Assembly: GCA_021828545.1 (NCBI GenBank) | Contig: JAJZEN010000031.1 | Span: 1-51,939, forward strand | Reading direction: 5' to 3' | Length of the DNA stretch: 51,939 bases | Source: Actinomycetes bacterium | GTDB lineage: Bacteria > Actinomycetota > Acidimicrobiia > Acidimicrobiales > RAAP-2 | Shown: one piece after another, positions 18,430-28,414 of the stretch | Layout of the letters: each line of letters opens with the position of its first letter | Position numbering within the stretch: the first letter of the stretch is position 1 | Position numbers and translations under genes: made by a program | The notes under the pieces: model-generated | The model's input: only the letters and a program-made list of their open reading frames with translations | Database searches by the model: none | What the model was told of the DNA's origin: nothing

Positions 18430-21411
18430 CTACACACTCTCGTCGATGCGCCGGGCGGCTTCGAGCACCTCGCGCGGGACCACGGTGCCGGGACGATTGC
18501 TCGGGTCGTTGGTGAGAAAACGTCCCAGGACGGGAAATTCGGTGATGGACTCGGCGCGTAGAATCGCCGCGACCACGGGTACGAAGCTCTCCGCGGCCGG
18601 GTAGACGATGTAGCGTGGCAACCAGTTCGGGTGGTACTTGGCATTAAAGAGCCATAGCGATTCGATCGGCAAGATGCCCGAGAGTCGCTTCAGGGTCCAG
18701 CGTTCGACGCGGGTAAAGGTGCCCTCGCCGCGCTCACCGTCGAGGACGGAGCGAAAGGCCGCGAAGTTCAAACTCAGTCCCCGGGCTCCCTGCGCCTTGA
18801 GGTGCGTAATGGTCGAGCACAGCGCGTAATCAATGAGACCATTGGGGTGATCGCCAGGGTCGCGGCGCATGAGATCCAACGAGTAGCCGTCAATGGCCGG
18901 CGAGGGAACGAACTGACACGCGGCGGCGGGCCGGCCGTCGGGACCGTAGACGAGGGTCAGCAGCAAACCCTTATCCTTGGGGTCGAAGAGTCGGCCCAAC
19001 ATCATGGAGAATCCGCGCTCATCCTCACCGCGACGCAACATCGAAATCAGGTCCAAGACGCCCGTCACTTGGGCCGGGTCGATGGTGGCGGGGTCCACGA
19101 ACTCCACGGTGTAGCCGTGACGCGCCAGGCGGGTGCAGGCCTGGCGCAGGCCCTTCATCTTGCCCCCCTCGAGCGAGAACGTCGGACAGTCGACGATGGC
19201 TTCGTCGCCTAAGTACAGGTAGTGCATGCCGGCAGCGTGATACGTCGCCAACCAGTCGGCGCCGGCCCCCATGATCGCGAGGGTCCAGCCGCGCGCTTCG
19301 GAGTACGTGCGAAAGGCGTTGAATACTTCGGTGCGTTCGGCGTCGGGACCGACGGGGTCCGGTGAGATCAACGCCACTCCTCCGTACACCGCGTAGGCCA
19401 CGAGAGAATCACGGAAGAAGAAGAATTGCTTGTCGTCGCGTAGGGCGAAGTAGTCCAGTGTCCCACGCCCGTGGCGGCGCACGATGTCGCGTGCGCGAAG
19501 TTCGGCCACCCGCCGCTCGGCGCTCGAACCGGTGGTGGAGAGGCGACGATCGACCACCGGGCGCGTCACCACGTACAGCGCGGTGACCAGTAACGACACC
19601 CCGATCGTCAAGAGGACCGGGTCGGCGAAGTCGGTGGAGGTGTCGGGGAGGTAGATGTTGTACTGGCCGATCAGGCGCTCCAAGCACGCCATGACCACCA
19701 CGCCGAAGTTGGGTAGCACGTAGTGGCCGCGACTGGCGGCCTCGATGCCCGTCGCCGCAGCGCCGACCGCGACGCCGGCGATCACTGCGAGTCGCGGCAG
19801 AATCGAGCGCGCCGTCGTGCGGTCCGACGCGGCCAAGAAGTATCGCCGCTGCACCACGAGGAACGCGGCCAGGGCGGCCGCGACCACTGAGGCCAGAAGC
19901 GATCCGCCGCGCGCGAGGTGCGCAATGACCGTCAGTCCGAGGGCGATGAGGGCTAAAAACCACGCGCGACGTTGCCCGCGTCGCACCCCGCGCGCCAACA
20001 TAATCATCGTGATCCCCGCGATCGCGGTCACGACGGCGGCGGATTGGGCGACGCCCAGGGGCAAGAAGGTCAAGACCGTGTGCAGACGGTTGCGCAACGG
20101 CGGCGACGCGGTCACCACGACGTTCACCAGTCCGTCGAGGAGCAACAGTCCGCTGGCCCAGCGTCGGATCGACCGCTGGTGTCGCGAGGACCGCAGACGA
20201 TCGTCGGTAAGGGGGAAGGGTGAGCCCAGGGGCCACGAGCCCAGTGTGGTGGTCCCGTGGGGCGGTCCCGTCTGGGAGGGCGCCGCCGCCACGAGGCGTT
20301 CGAGGAGACGCGCGCGCGCGAGGGGAGACTCCCCCCCAATGAGGCGCACCTGGACGTTGCTGGCCGCCTCGATCTCGACGATGCCGGTGCGGACCACCGA
20401 CGCGAAGACCGGGGGGAGCCCGAAGCGTCCCTCGCGACGGACGAGCACGGTGCGCGAGGGACCCGGAACGGCGCAGACACCTCGGTCCAGGAACGCCAGG
20501 GCCGGTCGTGGCGCCCCGCCCACCACCGCGCCGACCCCACCGCGCTCGACGATGCGCCGAGCAAATTCGAGGGCGTCCTCCGCGTCGACCAGGGTATTGG
20601 CGAGGGGTTCGCTCTCGGTGTCGGCGTGGTGAGAACGATTGAAGCGTCGACGCACCACGAGACCCGCGGCCACCACGACGAGCGCCTCGGCCACCACGAG
20701 AACGAAGAGGTTCACGATGAGATTGCCCCAGAAGCTGTTGGTGTGCGGCGCGTGGACCTTGTAGACGTGGTGGGTGAAATGTCCGATCAATTTCGTCGCG
20801 GAATTGAAAAGGTCGGCGACCACGAGCGCCGCCAGCACCACCCAGGTCCACGGCGCAAGTCGCCGATAGAGCACGCGTGATCCCACGAAGCTCGCCAGCG
20901 CCGCGGGGTCCTCGAGACGGTCGGCATCGGCTCGGTCGGCCACGTCGACGGGGGCCACGTCAACACGGTGCGCGCCCGCGGCGATCGCGAGGTCGCGCAC
21001 GCCGTCGGCCGAGGCAACTTGGAGCATGAGGTCGCTCGCCACCACCACGCCCAGTGCTTCGAGATGCGCGCGCGCCTCGTCGTCAGTGGCGAGCGCGGCG
21101 TCGTCGCTACCGGGCAGGACGTAGAACTGGCGGGCGTCGCGCGCGACGAAGTCTTCGACGGCCGTGAAGAAATCCCTCAGGTGCTCGAGCGTGCGCTCCA
21201 CGCTGCGCGAGAAATTCTCGTCGGCGTCGGGGAAGAAGAGGTTACCCGCGACCACGACCACCGCCGGGTCGTCGAGATCACCTAATAAGGCCGTGAGCTC
21301 AACCACGGGTCGACTACGCGTCCGGGTCCTCGGCGACAGACTGAGGTCGCTGACCACGTAGACGTGGTGACCGTAGGGAATCGGCAGCGTGTGTCGTTCA
21401 ATCGCTCCCAT
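18430..21411 (-). CDS. MprF/LysX-like DUF2156 membrane protein with N-terminal metallophosphoesterase-like domain
   Basis: C-terminal DUF2156-like region (DDKQFFFFRDSLVAYAVYGGVALISPDPVGP, GYSLDLMRRDPGDHPNGLIDYAL, ALNFAAFRSVLDGE-type segment); multi-TM middle; N-terminal VYVVSDLSLSP...VVVVAGNLFF...FYVLPGSDD. Start taken at in-frame ATG 21411 rather than the ORF limit 21576. Confidence 0.8.
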   Translation of the reverse strand: MGAIERHTLPIPYGHHVYVVSDLSLSPRTRTRSRPVVELTALLGDLDDPAVVVVAGNLFFPDADENFSRSVERTLEHLRDFFTAVEDFVARDARQFYVLPGSDDAALATDDEARAHLEALGVVVASDLMLQVASADGVRDLAIAAGAHRVDVAPVDVADRADADRLEDPAALASFVGSRVLYRRLAPWTWVVLAALVVADLFNSATKLIGHFTHHVYKVHAPHTNSFWGNLIVNLFVLVVAEALVVVAAGLVVRRRFNRSHHADTESEPLANTLVDAEDALEFARRIVERGGVGAVVGGAPRPALAFLDRGVCAVPGPSRTVLVRREGRFGLPPVFASVVRTGIVEIEAASNVQVRLIGGESPLARARLLERLVAAAPSQTGPPHGTTTLGSWPLGSPFPLTDDRLRSSRHQRSIRRWASGLLLLDGLVNVVVTASPPLRNRLHTVLTFLPLGVAQSAAVVTAIAGITMIMLARGVRRGQRRAWFLALIALGLTVIAHLARGGSLLASVVAAALAAFLVVQRRYFLAASDRTTARSILPRLAVIAGVAVGAAATGIEAASRGHYVLPNFGVVVMACLERLIGQYNIYLPDTSTDFADPVLLTIGVSLLVTALYVVTRPVVDRRLSTTGSSAERRVAELRARDIVRRHGRGTLDYFALRDDKQFFFFRDSLVAYAVYGGVALISPDPVGPDAERTEVFNAFRTYSEARGWTLAIMGAGADWLATYHAAGMHYLYLGDEAIVDCPTFSLEGGKMKGLRQACTRLARHGYTVEFVDPATIDPAQVTGVLDLISMLRRGEDERGFSMMLGRLFDPKDKGLLLTLVYGPDGRPAAACQFVPSPAIDGYSLDLMRRDPGDHPNGLIDYALCSTITHLKAQGARGLSLNFAAFRSVLDGERGEGTFTRVERWTLKRLSGILPIESLWLFNAKYHPNWLPRYIVYPAAESFVPVVAAILRAESITEFPVLGRFLTNDPSNRPGTVVPREVLEAARRIDESV

Positions 21412-21459
21412 CACGTCTAGTCTCGCAGAGATTGTTCCCTTCGATTCACCCGAGAGACG

Positions 21460-21948
21460 ATGACCACCACGAACCCCCAAGAACACTGGAACTGGCGCCG
21501 CGACCCGGTCGCGGCGGGCGCGGCGGTCGTCGTGGACATCGACGGCGTCCTCGCCGACGCGTCGGGTCGCCAGCACCTACGTGGGTGGGGGGACTGGCGT
21601 GCGTTCTTCGACGCCTGTGATCAAGATCCCCTCATCGTCGAAACGGCACGACTCTTGGACCTGTTGGACCCCTCCCTCGCCGTGTTGCTCGTGACCGGGC
21701 GTCCGCGGCGAGTCCAGGCCAAGACCGTCGAGTGGCTCGAACGTTTCTCGGTGCGCTGGGACTTGCTCGTCACGAGGGACTTCGGGGATTACTCCGGCGT
21801 GTCGGAATTCAAGCGCGACGTCCTCGGCGATCTACGCTCCTACGGATTCGACGTGGGACTGGCCTTCGAGGACGATCCCAATAATCACGCGATGTACGTG
21901 GCCGAAGGCGTTCCCTGCCTCTATATCCACTCCGGCTACTACCTCTAG
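21460..21948 (+). CDS. HAD-like hydrolase (polynucleotide kinase-phosphatase-like)
   Basis: VVVDIDGVLAD, VLLVTGRP, FEDDPNNHAMYVAEGVPCLYIHSGYY. Confidence 0.7.
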   Translation: MTTTNPQEHWNWRRDPVAAGAAVVVDIDGVLADASGRQHLRGWGDWRAFFDACDQDPLIVETARLLDLLDPSLAVLLVTGRPRRVQAKTVEWLERFSVRWDLLVTRDFGDYSGVSEFKRDVLGDLRSYGFDVGLAFEDDPNNHAMYVAEGVPCLYIHSGYYL

Positions 21949-21954
21949 GGCGCT

Positions 21955-23406
21955 CTAACTGCGCGCGGAGCGATCGAGGAATTCGATGATGTCGGCCGCG
22001 GCGCGACGACCCGAACCAATGCTCGCCGGGATCCCCACCCCGTCGTACGCGCTACCCGCCAGACGAACGCCGTAGGGCACGAGAGCGCGCCGCGCGGCCG
22101 CGACGACATCTTGATGACCCACGTAGTACTGGGGTAGACCCTGGGGCCAACGTTGGACGCGCGCCGCCGAGGGGGCGCCCACCCGCCCCAGCAGCGTGCG
22201 CACTTCGGCGACGACGCGATCAACGAGGGCGTCGTCGCTCAGGACCTCACTGCGTCGATCGTCGATGCGTCCCACGTGCGCGCGCAACAAGATCTCACCC
22301 TCGCGGTGCAGGTGGGGCCATTTGCGGTCGAGGAAGGTGAGGGCGGTGGTCATCATGATGTCGTCATTCCACTCGCTCGCTAGGGGCACCAGCACCCCGG
22401 TGCCGGTCGACGGCAACGTGGTGTCGGCCGCGCCAAAGACGAGCGTCACGAGCGCGGCGCTGGCGCTGTTGATACTCACCAGGCGCGACAGGGACTCGTC
22501 AAGGAGGCGCGTGAGGTGACCGGCGACCGGCGCGGGTGTGGCCACGACGACCCCGCTCGCCCCCGTCGTGGTGTCGGCGGTGTCCACTTCCCAGGGGTAC
22601 GTCCCGGACGGGGTGGGGCGAAGGGCACTGACGGCGGTACCGGTGCGAAGGACCACGCCTCGATCTCGCAACTGGTTCGTGAGTTCGTTCGCCAGTGAAC
22701 CCACACCCCCGCGCAGGGTCATGAAGAGTGGCCCGAGAACGCGCTCGGCCGCGGCCCCCCCGGGCGTCGCGGCGGAGGACTTGAGAGCCTTCATGAGTGA
22801 GCCGCCCCGCTGGGCCGCGGCGAAGAGGGCGGGGAAGACCGACTGCGCCGAGAGTTCGTCGACGCGACCCGCCTGTATCCCGCCTACCATGGGCTCGATG
22901 AGCTGGTAGGTGAGTTCACCGCCGAGTTTGGTACGCAGAATCGAGCCGATGCTCACGTCGTGGTTCGCCGTGAACTTCTTGGGCGCGTGCTGGTCGCGCC
23001 ACACCGACCAGCGAGAACTGCGTGAGAGACCTTTCAGTTCGCGCAGGGCGCGGGGATCCGTGGGCACACCCAGGACCAATCCGGCGGGCAACGGTTCGAG
23101 CACTCCCTTGAGCCAGACGCTGGCCCCGCTCGCGCCAATGGGTTCGAGTCGATCCGACAGACCCAACTCCGTCGCGAGAGTGACGGCCTCGGGGCGGCGC
23201 GCGAGGAACCCGTCGGGTCCGAAGTCCACGACACGCCCGGCGAAGTCGTCAGACCATAGAGCGCCCCCGAGGCGTGGCGCTTCCTCGATCAGTTCGATAC
23301 GCGGTGTCGACGTCGTGGGGCCTCGTGCGCCACCCGAGAGCTCCCAGGCGGCCGCGAGTCCGGCGATGCCACCGCCGACCACCACGACCGAATGGCGTGG
23401 ACTCAC
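21955..23406 (-). CDS. hemY: Protoporphyrinogen/coproporphyrinogen III oxidase (FAD-dependent)
   Basis: VVVGGGIAGLAAAWEL, VVDFGPDGFLARRPEAVTLATELGL, FMTLRGGVGSLANEL, and C-terminal VRLAGSAYDGVGIPASIGSGRRAA; clustered with hemH and hemE. Confidence 0.92.
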   Translation of the reverse strand: MSPRHSVVVVGGGIAGLAAAWELSGGARGPTTSTPRIELIEEAPRLGGALWSDDFAGRVVDFGPDGFLARRPEAVTLATELGLSDRLEPIGASGASVWLKGVLEPLPAGLVLGVPTDPRALRELKGLSRSSRWSVWRDQHAPKKFTANHDVSIGSILRTKLGGELTYQLIEPMVGGIQAGRVDELSAQSVFPALFAAAQRGGSLMKALKSSAATPGGAAAERVLGPLFMTLRGGVGSLANELTNQLRDRGVVLRTGTAVSALRPTPSGTYPWEVDTADTTTGASGVVVATPAPVAGHLTRLLDESLSRLVSINSASAALVTLVFGAADTTLPSTGTGVLVPLASEWNDDIMMTTALTFLDRKWPHLHREGEILLRAHVGRIDDRRSEVLSDDALVDRVVAEVRTLLGRVGAPSAARVQRWPQGLPQYYVGHQDVVAAARRALVPYGVRLAGSAYDGVGIPASIGSGRRAAADIIEFLDRSARS

Positions 23407-24308
23407 GTGGCGGCGATCACGACGTTGGCGAGAACGGAGATGAAGTCGTCGTCGTCATTCAGCGACGACGTGCGAATCAGGTTGAGTCCGATGTCGTGGG
23501 CCACGCCCTGGGCCTGGATGTCGATGTCGAAGAGCACCTCAAGGTGGTCCGAGACGAAACCAATCGGACACGAGACGATATCGGTCACGCCGGCCGCCTT
23601 CTTGTGGCGCAGTACTTCCAAGATATCGGGGCCAATCCAGGGGTCCGCGGTGCGTCCGGCTGACTGCCAGGCGATATCCCAGTTGGTGATGCCCGCCGCG
23701 GCCGCGGCCCCGGCGGCGCTGGCGCGCAACTGTTCGGGGTAGGTGTCGCCCTGGGCGAGAATCTTCTGGGGCAGCGAGTGCGCCGAGAACAGCACCTCGG
23801 TGTGGTCACGACGTTCCGGTGCGACGAGGGCGAGGGCGTCGAGGACGCGTCGGGCGATGAGTTCCAAGAATCCCGGCGCGTCCCACCACGCGCCGATCTC
23901 GCGCAGCGTCACCGCGTCCCCCAACGACGCGCGCGCGCGCGCCATGTACTGGTCGGTCGACATCGACGAGGAGTGCGGTGCCAGCACTAGGCCGATCACT
24001 TCGGTGATGCCGTCGAGCGCGAAACCCGGCGCCACGTCCTCGATCATCGGCGGTTCGTACTTCGATCCGAAGCGAACGTCGAAGACCCCTGGCGCCGCGA
24101 GCTCGAGCGCCGAGCGCAGTGCCGTGACCTGAGCGGCGGTGCGCTCGGCCAAGGGTGACGTTCCCCCGATGTCTTGGTAGCGGCTCGATAATTCCGCTAA
24201 GAGCTCGGCGGTCGGTGGATGTCCGTGACGAATGCGGGTGTAGTACGCCTCGATGTCGTCGGGGGTGGCCGGAGTGCCGTACGCCATTACCAGTACACCG
24301 ATCGTCAT
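23403..24308 (-). CDS. hemH: Ferrochelatase (ferrochelatase/coproporphyrin type)
   Basis: GVLVMAYGTPATPDDIEAYYTRIRHG, LVLAPHSSSMSTDQY, FSAHSLPQKI, CPIGFVSDHLEVLFDID; in-frame ATG at 24308 overlaps the hemE stop. Confidence 0.95.
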   Translation of the reverse strand: MTIGVLVMAYGTPATPDDIEAYYTRIRHGHPPTAELLAELSSRYQDIGGTSPLAERTAAQVTALRSALELAAPGVFDVRFGSKYEPPMIEDVAPGFALDGITEVIGLVLAPHSSSMSTDQYMARARASLGDAVTLREIGAWWDAPGFLELIARRVLDALALVAPERRDHTEVLFSAHSLPQKILAQGDTYPEQLRASAAGAAAAAGITNWDIAWQSAGRTADPWIGPDILEVLRHKKAAGVTDIVSCPIGFVSDHLEVLFDIDIQAQGVAHDIGLNLIRTSSLNDDDDFISVLANVVIAAT

Positions 24309-25333
24309 TGCACTCCTGCCATTCCTTCGTCGTGGACCGTGCGGACCACGGCCTCGAGGACTGCGGGGTCGGTCGTGGGTAGGACGCCGTGACCCAAGTT
24401 GAAAATGTACCCGCCGTCGCGTCCAGCGCGAGCGAGGACCTCGCGAGTGGCCGCCACACCCAAGTCGACGCCCCCCAGGCAACGCGCGGGGTCGAGATTG
24501 CCCTGGACCGGTTTGCCCGCGCGACGCCGGCCCTCGTCGAGGTCCACGTGCCAGTCGATACCGAGCACGCTGGACCCGGCGCCGCTCATCAGTGGGAGCA
24601 GTTCGCCCGTGCCGACGCCGAACAAAATGGTGGGAACGCCCAAATCGGCCACCCCGTCCATGACGCGTTGGGTCGCGGGCAGGGCGAAGCGCTGGTACTC
24701 GTCACGCGTGAGCGATCCGGCCCAGGAATCGAAGAGCTGCAAGGCCCGCGCGCCGTGGGCCACTTGCGCGCGCAGGAAACTCACGGTGATGGCGACGAGG
24801 CGAGTCAGCAGCTGATCGAAGAGGTCAGGGTCGGTGTGCATCAAGGTCTTGATCACCGCGAAATCGCGCGTCGGGGCGCCTTCAACGAGGTAACTAGCCA
24901 CCGTGAAGGGAGCGCCGGCGAAGCCGATGAGGGGCGTCGTCGCGAGCTCCTCCACGACGAGTTCGACGGTGCGCGTGACGTGGGTGATGTCCTCGGCGGT
25001 CAGGTCGCGAAGGCGCTCGAGGTCCTGCGCGCCGCGAAATGGGCGGGCGATGACGGGTCCACGTCCGGCGACAACGTCGACACCAAAGCCAATCGCGTGG
25101 TAGGGAACGACGATGTCGGAGAACAATATTGCCGCGTCGACGCCGTAGCGACGCACGGGCTGCAGGGTGATCTCGCAGGCCAGCGCGGGGTCGGCAATGG
25201 CCTCGAGGATCGAGCCCGTTCCGCGCAAGGCACGGTATTCGGGCAGGGACCGACCAGCCTGACGCATGAACCAGACCGGGACGTGTTCGACCGCTTCGCC
25301 GCGACAGGCTCGTAGGAAGACGGGGTCGTTCAC
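24305..25333 (-). CDS. hemE: Uroporphyrinogen decarboxylase
   Basis: PVWFMRQAGRSLPEYRALR, ILFSDIVVPYHAIGFGVD, FAGAPFTVASYLVEG, LQLFDSWAGSLTRDEY, FNLGHGVLP. Confidence 0.97.
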   Translation of the reverse strand: MNDPVFLRACRGEAVEHVPVWFMRQAGRSLPEYRALRGTGSILEAIADPALACEITLQPVRRYGVDAAILFSDIVVPYHAIGFGVDVVAGRGPVIARPFRGAQDLERLRDLTAEDITHVTRTVELVVEELATTPLIGFAGAPFTVASYLVEGAPTRDFAVIKTLMHTDPDLFDQLLTRLVAITVSFLRAQVAHGARALQLFDSWAGSLTRDEYQRFALPATQRVMDGVADLGVPTILFGVGTGELLPLMSGAGSSVLGIDWHVDLDEGRRRAGKPVQGNLDPARCLGGVDLGVAATREVLARAGRDGGYIFNLGHGVLPTTDPAVLEAVVRTVHDEGMAGVQ

Positions 25334-25451
25334 TGGGCTCCTTTGACGCGACTCAGCCTAGGTCGGCCAATGACGCCCAGGGACCGCGAACGACCCGACG
25401 CAGTGTCACCTAGACTCGTCAAACGCTATTTGCGAGTACCAGGAGAGGTCC

Positions 25452-27758
25452 ATGGCCCACGATCGCGAAATTTCGGAGGAGCAGGAGTTCCTCGACCGTG
25501 CCCTGGACGCGCTCGACCACATGCGCAGTGAGGCCAGGTCCCTGCGGGACTCGGCCGCGGTGGCCACGATGCGCGGCGCCGGGGACTTGGTGGAGCGCGA
25601 CGTCGTGATGGGAACCGCCCTGCAGCGTCTGGACCAATTGGCCATTGGCGACCAATCGTTGTTCTTTGGTCGTATCGACTACCTCGACAAGGACGATGGG
25701 CCCGGAGACACCTACCACGTGGGGAGATTGGCGGTCTCGGACGTCGACCTTAATCCTCTCGTGGTCGACTGGCGCGCGCCGGTGGCCGAGGCCTTCTATC
25801 GCGCCACCGGCGTAGAGGCGCTGGGTCTCGCGCGCCGACGCCACGTCGCCATTCGCGGTCGAGAGGTTCTGGGGGTGGAGGACGAGTACTTCGCCAATGA
25901 GTTCGGCGAACTCCAACTTCCCGAGGACGCCGCCCGCGACGCGACCGACGAAGGACTCCTCGACGGCGGCCTCGCTCTGGGCGGCCCCGGCGCATTATTG
26001 GCGGCGTTGGGCCGCGCGCGTACGGGACGCATGGGCGACATCGTCGCGACCATCCAGGGGGAGCAGGACCAGATCATTCGCCATCCGCTGGCGGGGGTCT
26101 TGCTGGTTCAGGGCGGACCGGGTACTGGTAAGACCGCGGTGGCCCTGCACCGCGCGGCCTACCTCCTCTTTACGTACCGCGCGACGCTCGAACGTCAGGG
26201 CGTGCTGGTCGTGGGGCCCAATCCGCTGTTCTTGAACTACATCGAGAACGTCCTACCGTCGTTGGGCGAGTCCGGTGTGACTCTGTCGACGATTTCGGGG
26301 CTCGTCACCAATGTCGAAGTGCGCGGTCGCGACTCCGAAGAGGCCGACCGCCTCAAGGGTGACGTGCGCATGGCCACGGTCCTCGCTCGGGCGCTACGAA
26401 CCCGACAGCGCCCCCTACGCGCCGACGTGTCCATACCGGTCGGACGTGCCATCGTCGTGGTGCGTCCCGAGGACACCGCCGACATCGTGGAGCGGGCGCG
26501 CCGTCGCCCGGGTAATCACAATCAGCGCCGCTCCGCGGTGGGTCGTGAACTGGCCGCGCGCTTGGCGAGTCGCTACCACGACCGGTTCGTGCGTGATCAG
26601 TCCGAAGAGGCTGGGGGACTTAACGAGTTGGCCGATCAGATTCGTGGCACCTACGAATTCAAGCAGTTGCTCCAGCGGATCTGGCCTCGACTGTCGGGAC
26701 AGGACCTCTTGCACGACCTCTTCGGTGCGCCGGCCTTGTTGCGGGCGGCGGGTCGAGGACTGCTCAGCGACGACGAGACCTCCCTACTGGCTCGCGAGCG
26801 AAGTGAAACGCTCGAGGACATTCGTTGGACCAAGGCTGACGCCGCACTCATCGACGAAGCGAGAATTCTCCTGGGACCGCGTAAGCGACCACGATCGTTG
26901 ATCAAGCCTCTCGAGACCGGCATCCTCGACGGGGTGGACCTCGACAGTTTCTCGGGCGACATCCGCGCGGCGGCGCTACGCGAGGCCCAGCGCCTGATCC
27001 CGACGGTGAGTGCTGAGCTCGACGAAGCCGAATTCGTCACGTACGGACACATCGTCGTTGACGAGGCTCAAGACCTCTCACCGATGGAACTGCGAGTGCT
27101 CAAGCGTCGCGACCTGACGGGATCGATGACGATCGTGGGCGACATGGGTCAAGCGACCACCGCGTCGTCGTCGGCCTCGTGGAACTCGGTGCTCGAAGTG
27201 CTCGAACCGCGTCGCTCCCCGACACGCGTCGATCTGACGGTGAGTTACCGCACGCCCCAGGAGGTCCTGGACTTCGCCGCACCTACGTTGCGGGCCGCGT
27301 CGACCGACCTCGAACCGCCGCTCCCGGTGCGTCGCGCTGGTTTCACCCCCGTCGTTGACGTGGTCGCGCGCCAGGAGTTCCCCGCCGCGCTGGTCGAGGC
27401 GGTACATCGCGAGATCGAGGTGGTGGCGCCCGGCCGCGTGGCGGTAATCGTTGCGACGCAGCGTGTCGAGGAAATCGTTGAGATTCTCCGGCACGGGGGT
27501 GTCGCCGCGGTAGATCCGCGCGACCAGGACTCCAAGGGGCTAGCGGCGGACCTCGTGGTCGTAGGAGCCGAGGGCGCCAATGGCCTCGAATTCGACGCCA
27601 CCGTGGTCGTCGAACCCGGCGAGATCGCGCGTCGGGGTGCGCGCGGCGACGAGAAGGTGACGCCCCGCGGACTGCGCACCCTCTACGTCGCGATGACCCG
27701 GCCGACCCGTCGCTTGGCGATTCTGGCCACCGGCGAGCTGCCGGAGACCCTTCGATAG
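25452..27758 (+). CDS. UvrD/Rep-family helicase, HelD/HelR-like RNA polymerase recycling factor
   Basis: HelD-like N-terminus (FFGRIDYLDKDDGPGDTYHVGRLAVSDVDLNPLVVDWRAPVAEAFYRA); Walker A VQGGPGTGKTAVALHRAAYLLFTYR; VVDEAQDLSPMELRVL; VAMTRPTRRLAIL. Preceded by aggagag RBS-like sequence. Confidence 0.88.
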   Translation: MAHDREISEEQEFLDRALDALDHMRSEARSLRDSAAVATMRGAGDLVERDVVMGTALQRLDQLAIGDQSLFFGRIDYLDKDDGPGDTYHVGRLAVSDVDLNPLVVDWRAPVAEAFYRATGVEALGLARRRHVAIRGREVLGVEDEYFANEFGELQLPEDAARDATDEGLLDGGLALGGPGALLAALGRARTGRMGDIVATIQGEQDQIIRHPLAGVLLVQGGPGTGKTAVALHRAAYLLFTYRATLERQGVLVVGPNPLFLNYIENVLPSLGESGVTLSTISGLVTNVEVRGRDSEEADRLKGDVRMATVLARALRTRQRPLRADVSIPVGRAIVVVRPEDTADIVERARRRPGNHNQRRSAVGRELAARLASRYHDRFVRDQSEEAGGLNELADQIRGTYEFKQLLQRIWPRLSGQDLLHDLFGAPALLRAAGRGLLSDDETSLLARERSETLEDIRWTKADAALIDEARILLGPRKRPRSLIKPLETGILDGVDLDSFSGDIRAAALREAQRLIPTVSAELDEAEFVTYGHIVVDEAQDLSPMELRVLKRRDLTGSMTIVGDMGQATTASSSASWNSVLEVLEPRRSPTRVDLTVSYRTPQEVLDFAAPTLRAASTDLEPPLPVRRAGFTPVVDVVARQEFPAALVEAVHREIEVVAPGRVAVIVATQRVEEIVEILRHGGVAAVDPRDQDSKGLAADLVVVGAEGANGLEFDATVVVEPGEIARRGARGDEKVTPRGLRTLYVAMTRPTRRLAILATGELPETLR

Positions 27759-27801
27759 TCAGTATTCATGAGGAACGTCACAGGGCACTCTAAATTTTTG
27801 G

Positions 27802-27808
27802 TAGAACT
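27802..27808 (+). promoter_or_regulatory. Candidate -10 element (TAGAACT) of ctaE-qcrCAB, 6 nt before the GTG start
   Basis: TAGAACT-taaggc-GTG; identical element and spacing to nuoA. Confidence 0.5.
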
Positions 27809-27814
27809 TAAGGC

Positions 27815-28411
27815 GTGAGTCAGGCGATTCCCCTCAATAGCCTGGCGGAGCAAGAGAAGATTGTTCACGATCGACCTCCGATGCTGGCCATCGGAGTGAT
27901 GATCTGGCTCGGCAGCGAGTTGATGTTCTTCTCGGGACTCTTCGCCGCGCTGTTTACCATCCGTGCCCACCTCGCGGCGTGGCCCCCGAAGGGTACTCAC
28001 CTCGACGTGTTGCAATCGGGTATCTTCACCATCATTCTGGTGGCATCCTCGGGGACGATGCAGTACGCGGTCTACTTGATCGAGCACCGTCGTCGCGCCG
28101 AGGCCCGTCGCTGGGTCATCATCACCATCATCATGGGCGCGCTCTTCGTGGGGAATCAGGCCTACGAGTGGACGCACTTGGCGACGCGCTGGTACACCAA
28201 CTCCTACGGGTCGGTGTTCTACATCACCACCGGCATCCACGGTCTGCACGTCTTCCTCGGCCTCGTGGCGATGCTGTTCCTGTTGTTTCGCATGCGCGGC
28301 ACCGAGGGCGACCCGGGGGAGCTCTCCACGTTCCAGGGCGTGAGTTATTACTGGCACTTTGTTGACGTCGTCTGGATCGGGCTGTACTCGGCCCTGTTCC
28401 TCTTGAAGTAG
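27815..28411 (+). CDS. ctaE: Cytochrome c oxidase subunit III
   Basis: MIWLGSELMFFSGLFAALFTIRA, NQAYEWTHL, TTGIHGLHVFLGLVAMLFLLFRMR, YYWHFVDVVWIGLYSALFLLK; directly upstream of qcrCAB. Confidence 0.95.
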   Translation: MSQAIPLNSLAEQEKIVHDRPPMLAIGVMIWLGSELMFFSGLFAALFTIRAHLAAWPPKGTHLDVLQSGIFTIILVASSGTMQYAVYLIEHRRRAEARRWVIITIIMGALFVGNQAYEWTHLATRWYTNSYGSVFYITTGIHGLHVFLGLVAMLFLLFRMRGTEGDPGELSTFQGVSYYWHFVDVVWIGLYSALFLLK

Positions 28412-28414
28412 GTC

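Noticed and set aside
19409-20851. 480-aa minus-strand ORF overlapping the MprF-like gene
   Set aside because: Out-of-frame shadow ORF on the same strand with Arg-rich translation; the MprF-like frame has clear family motifs.
24389-25315. 308-aa plus-strand ORF antisense to hemE
   Set aside because: hemE is unambiguous; the antisense translation has no family features.
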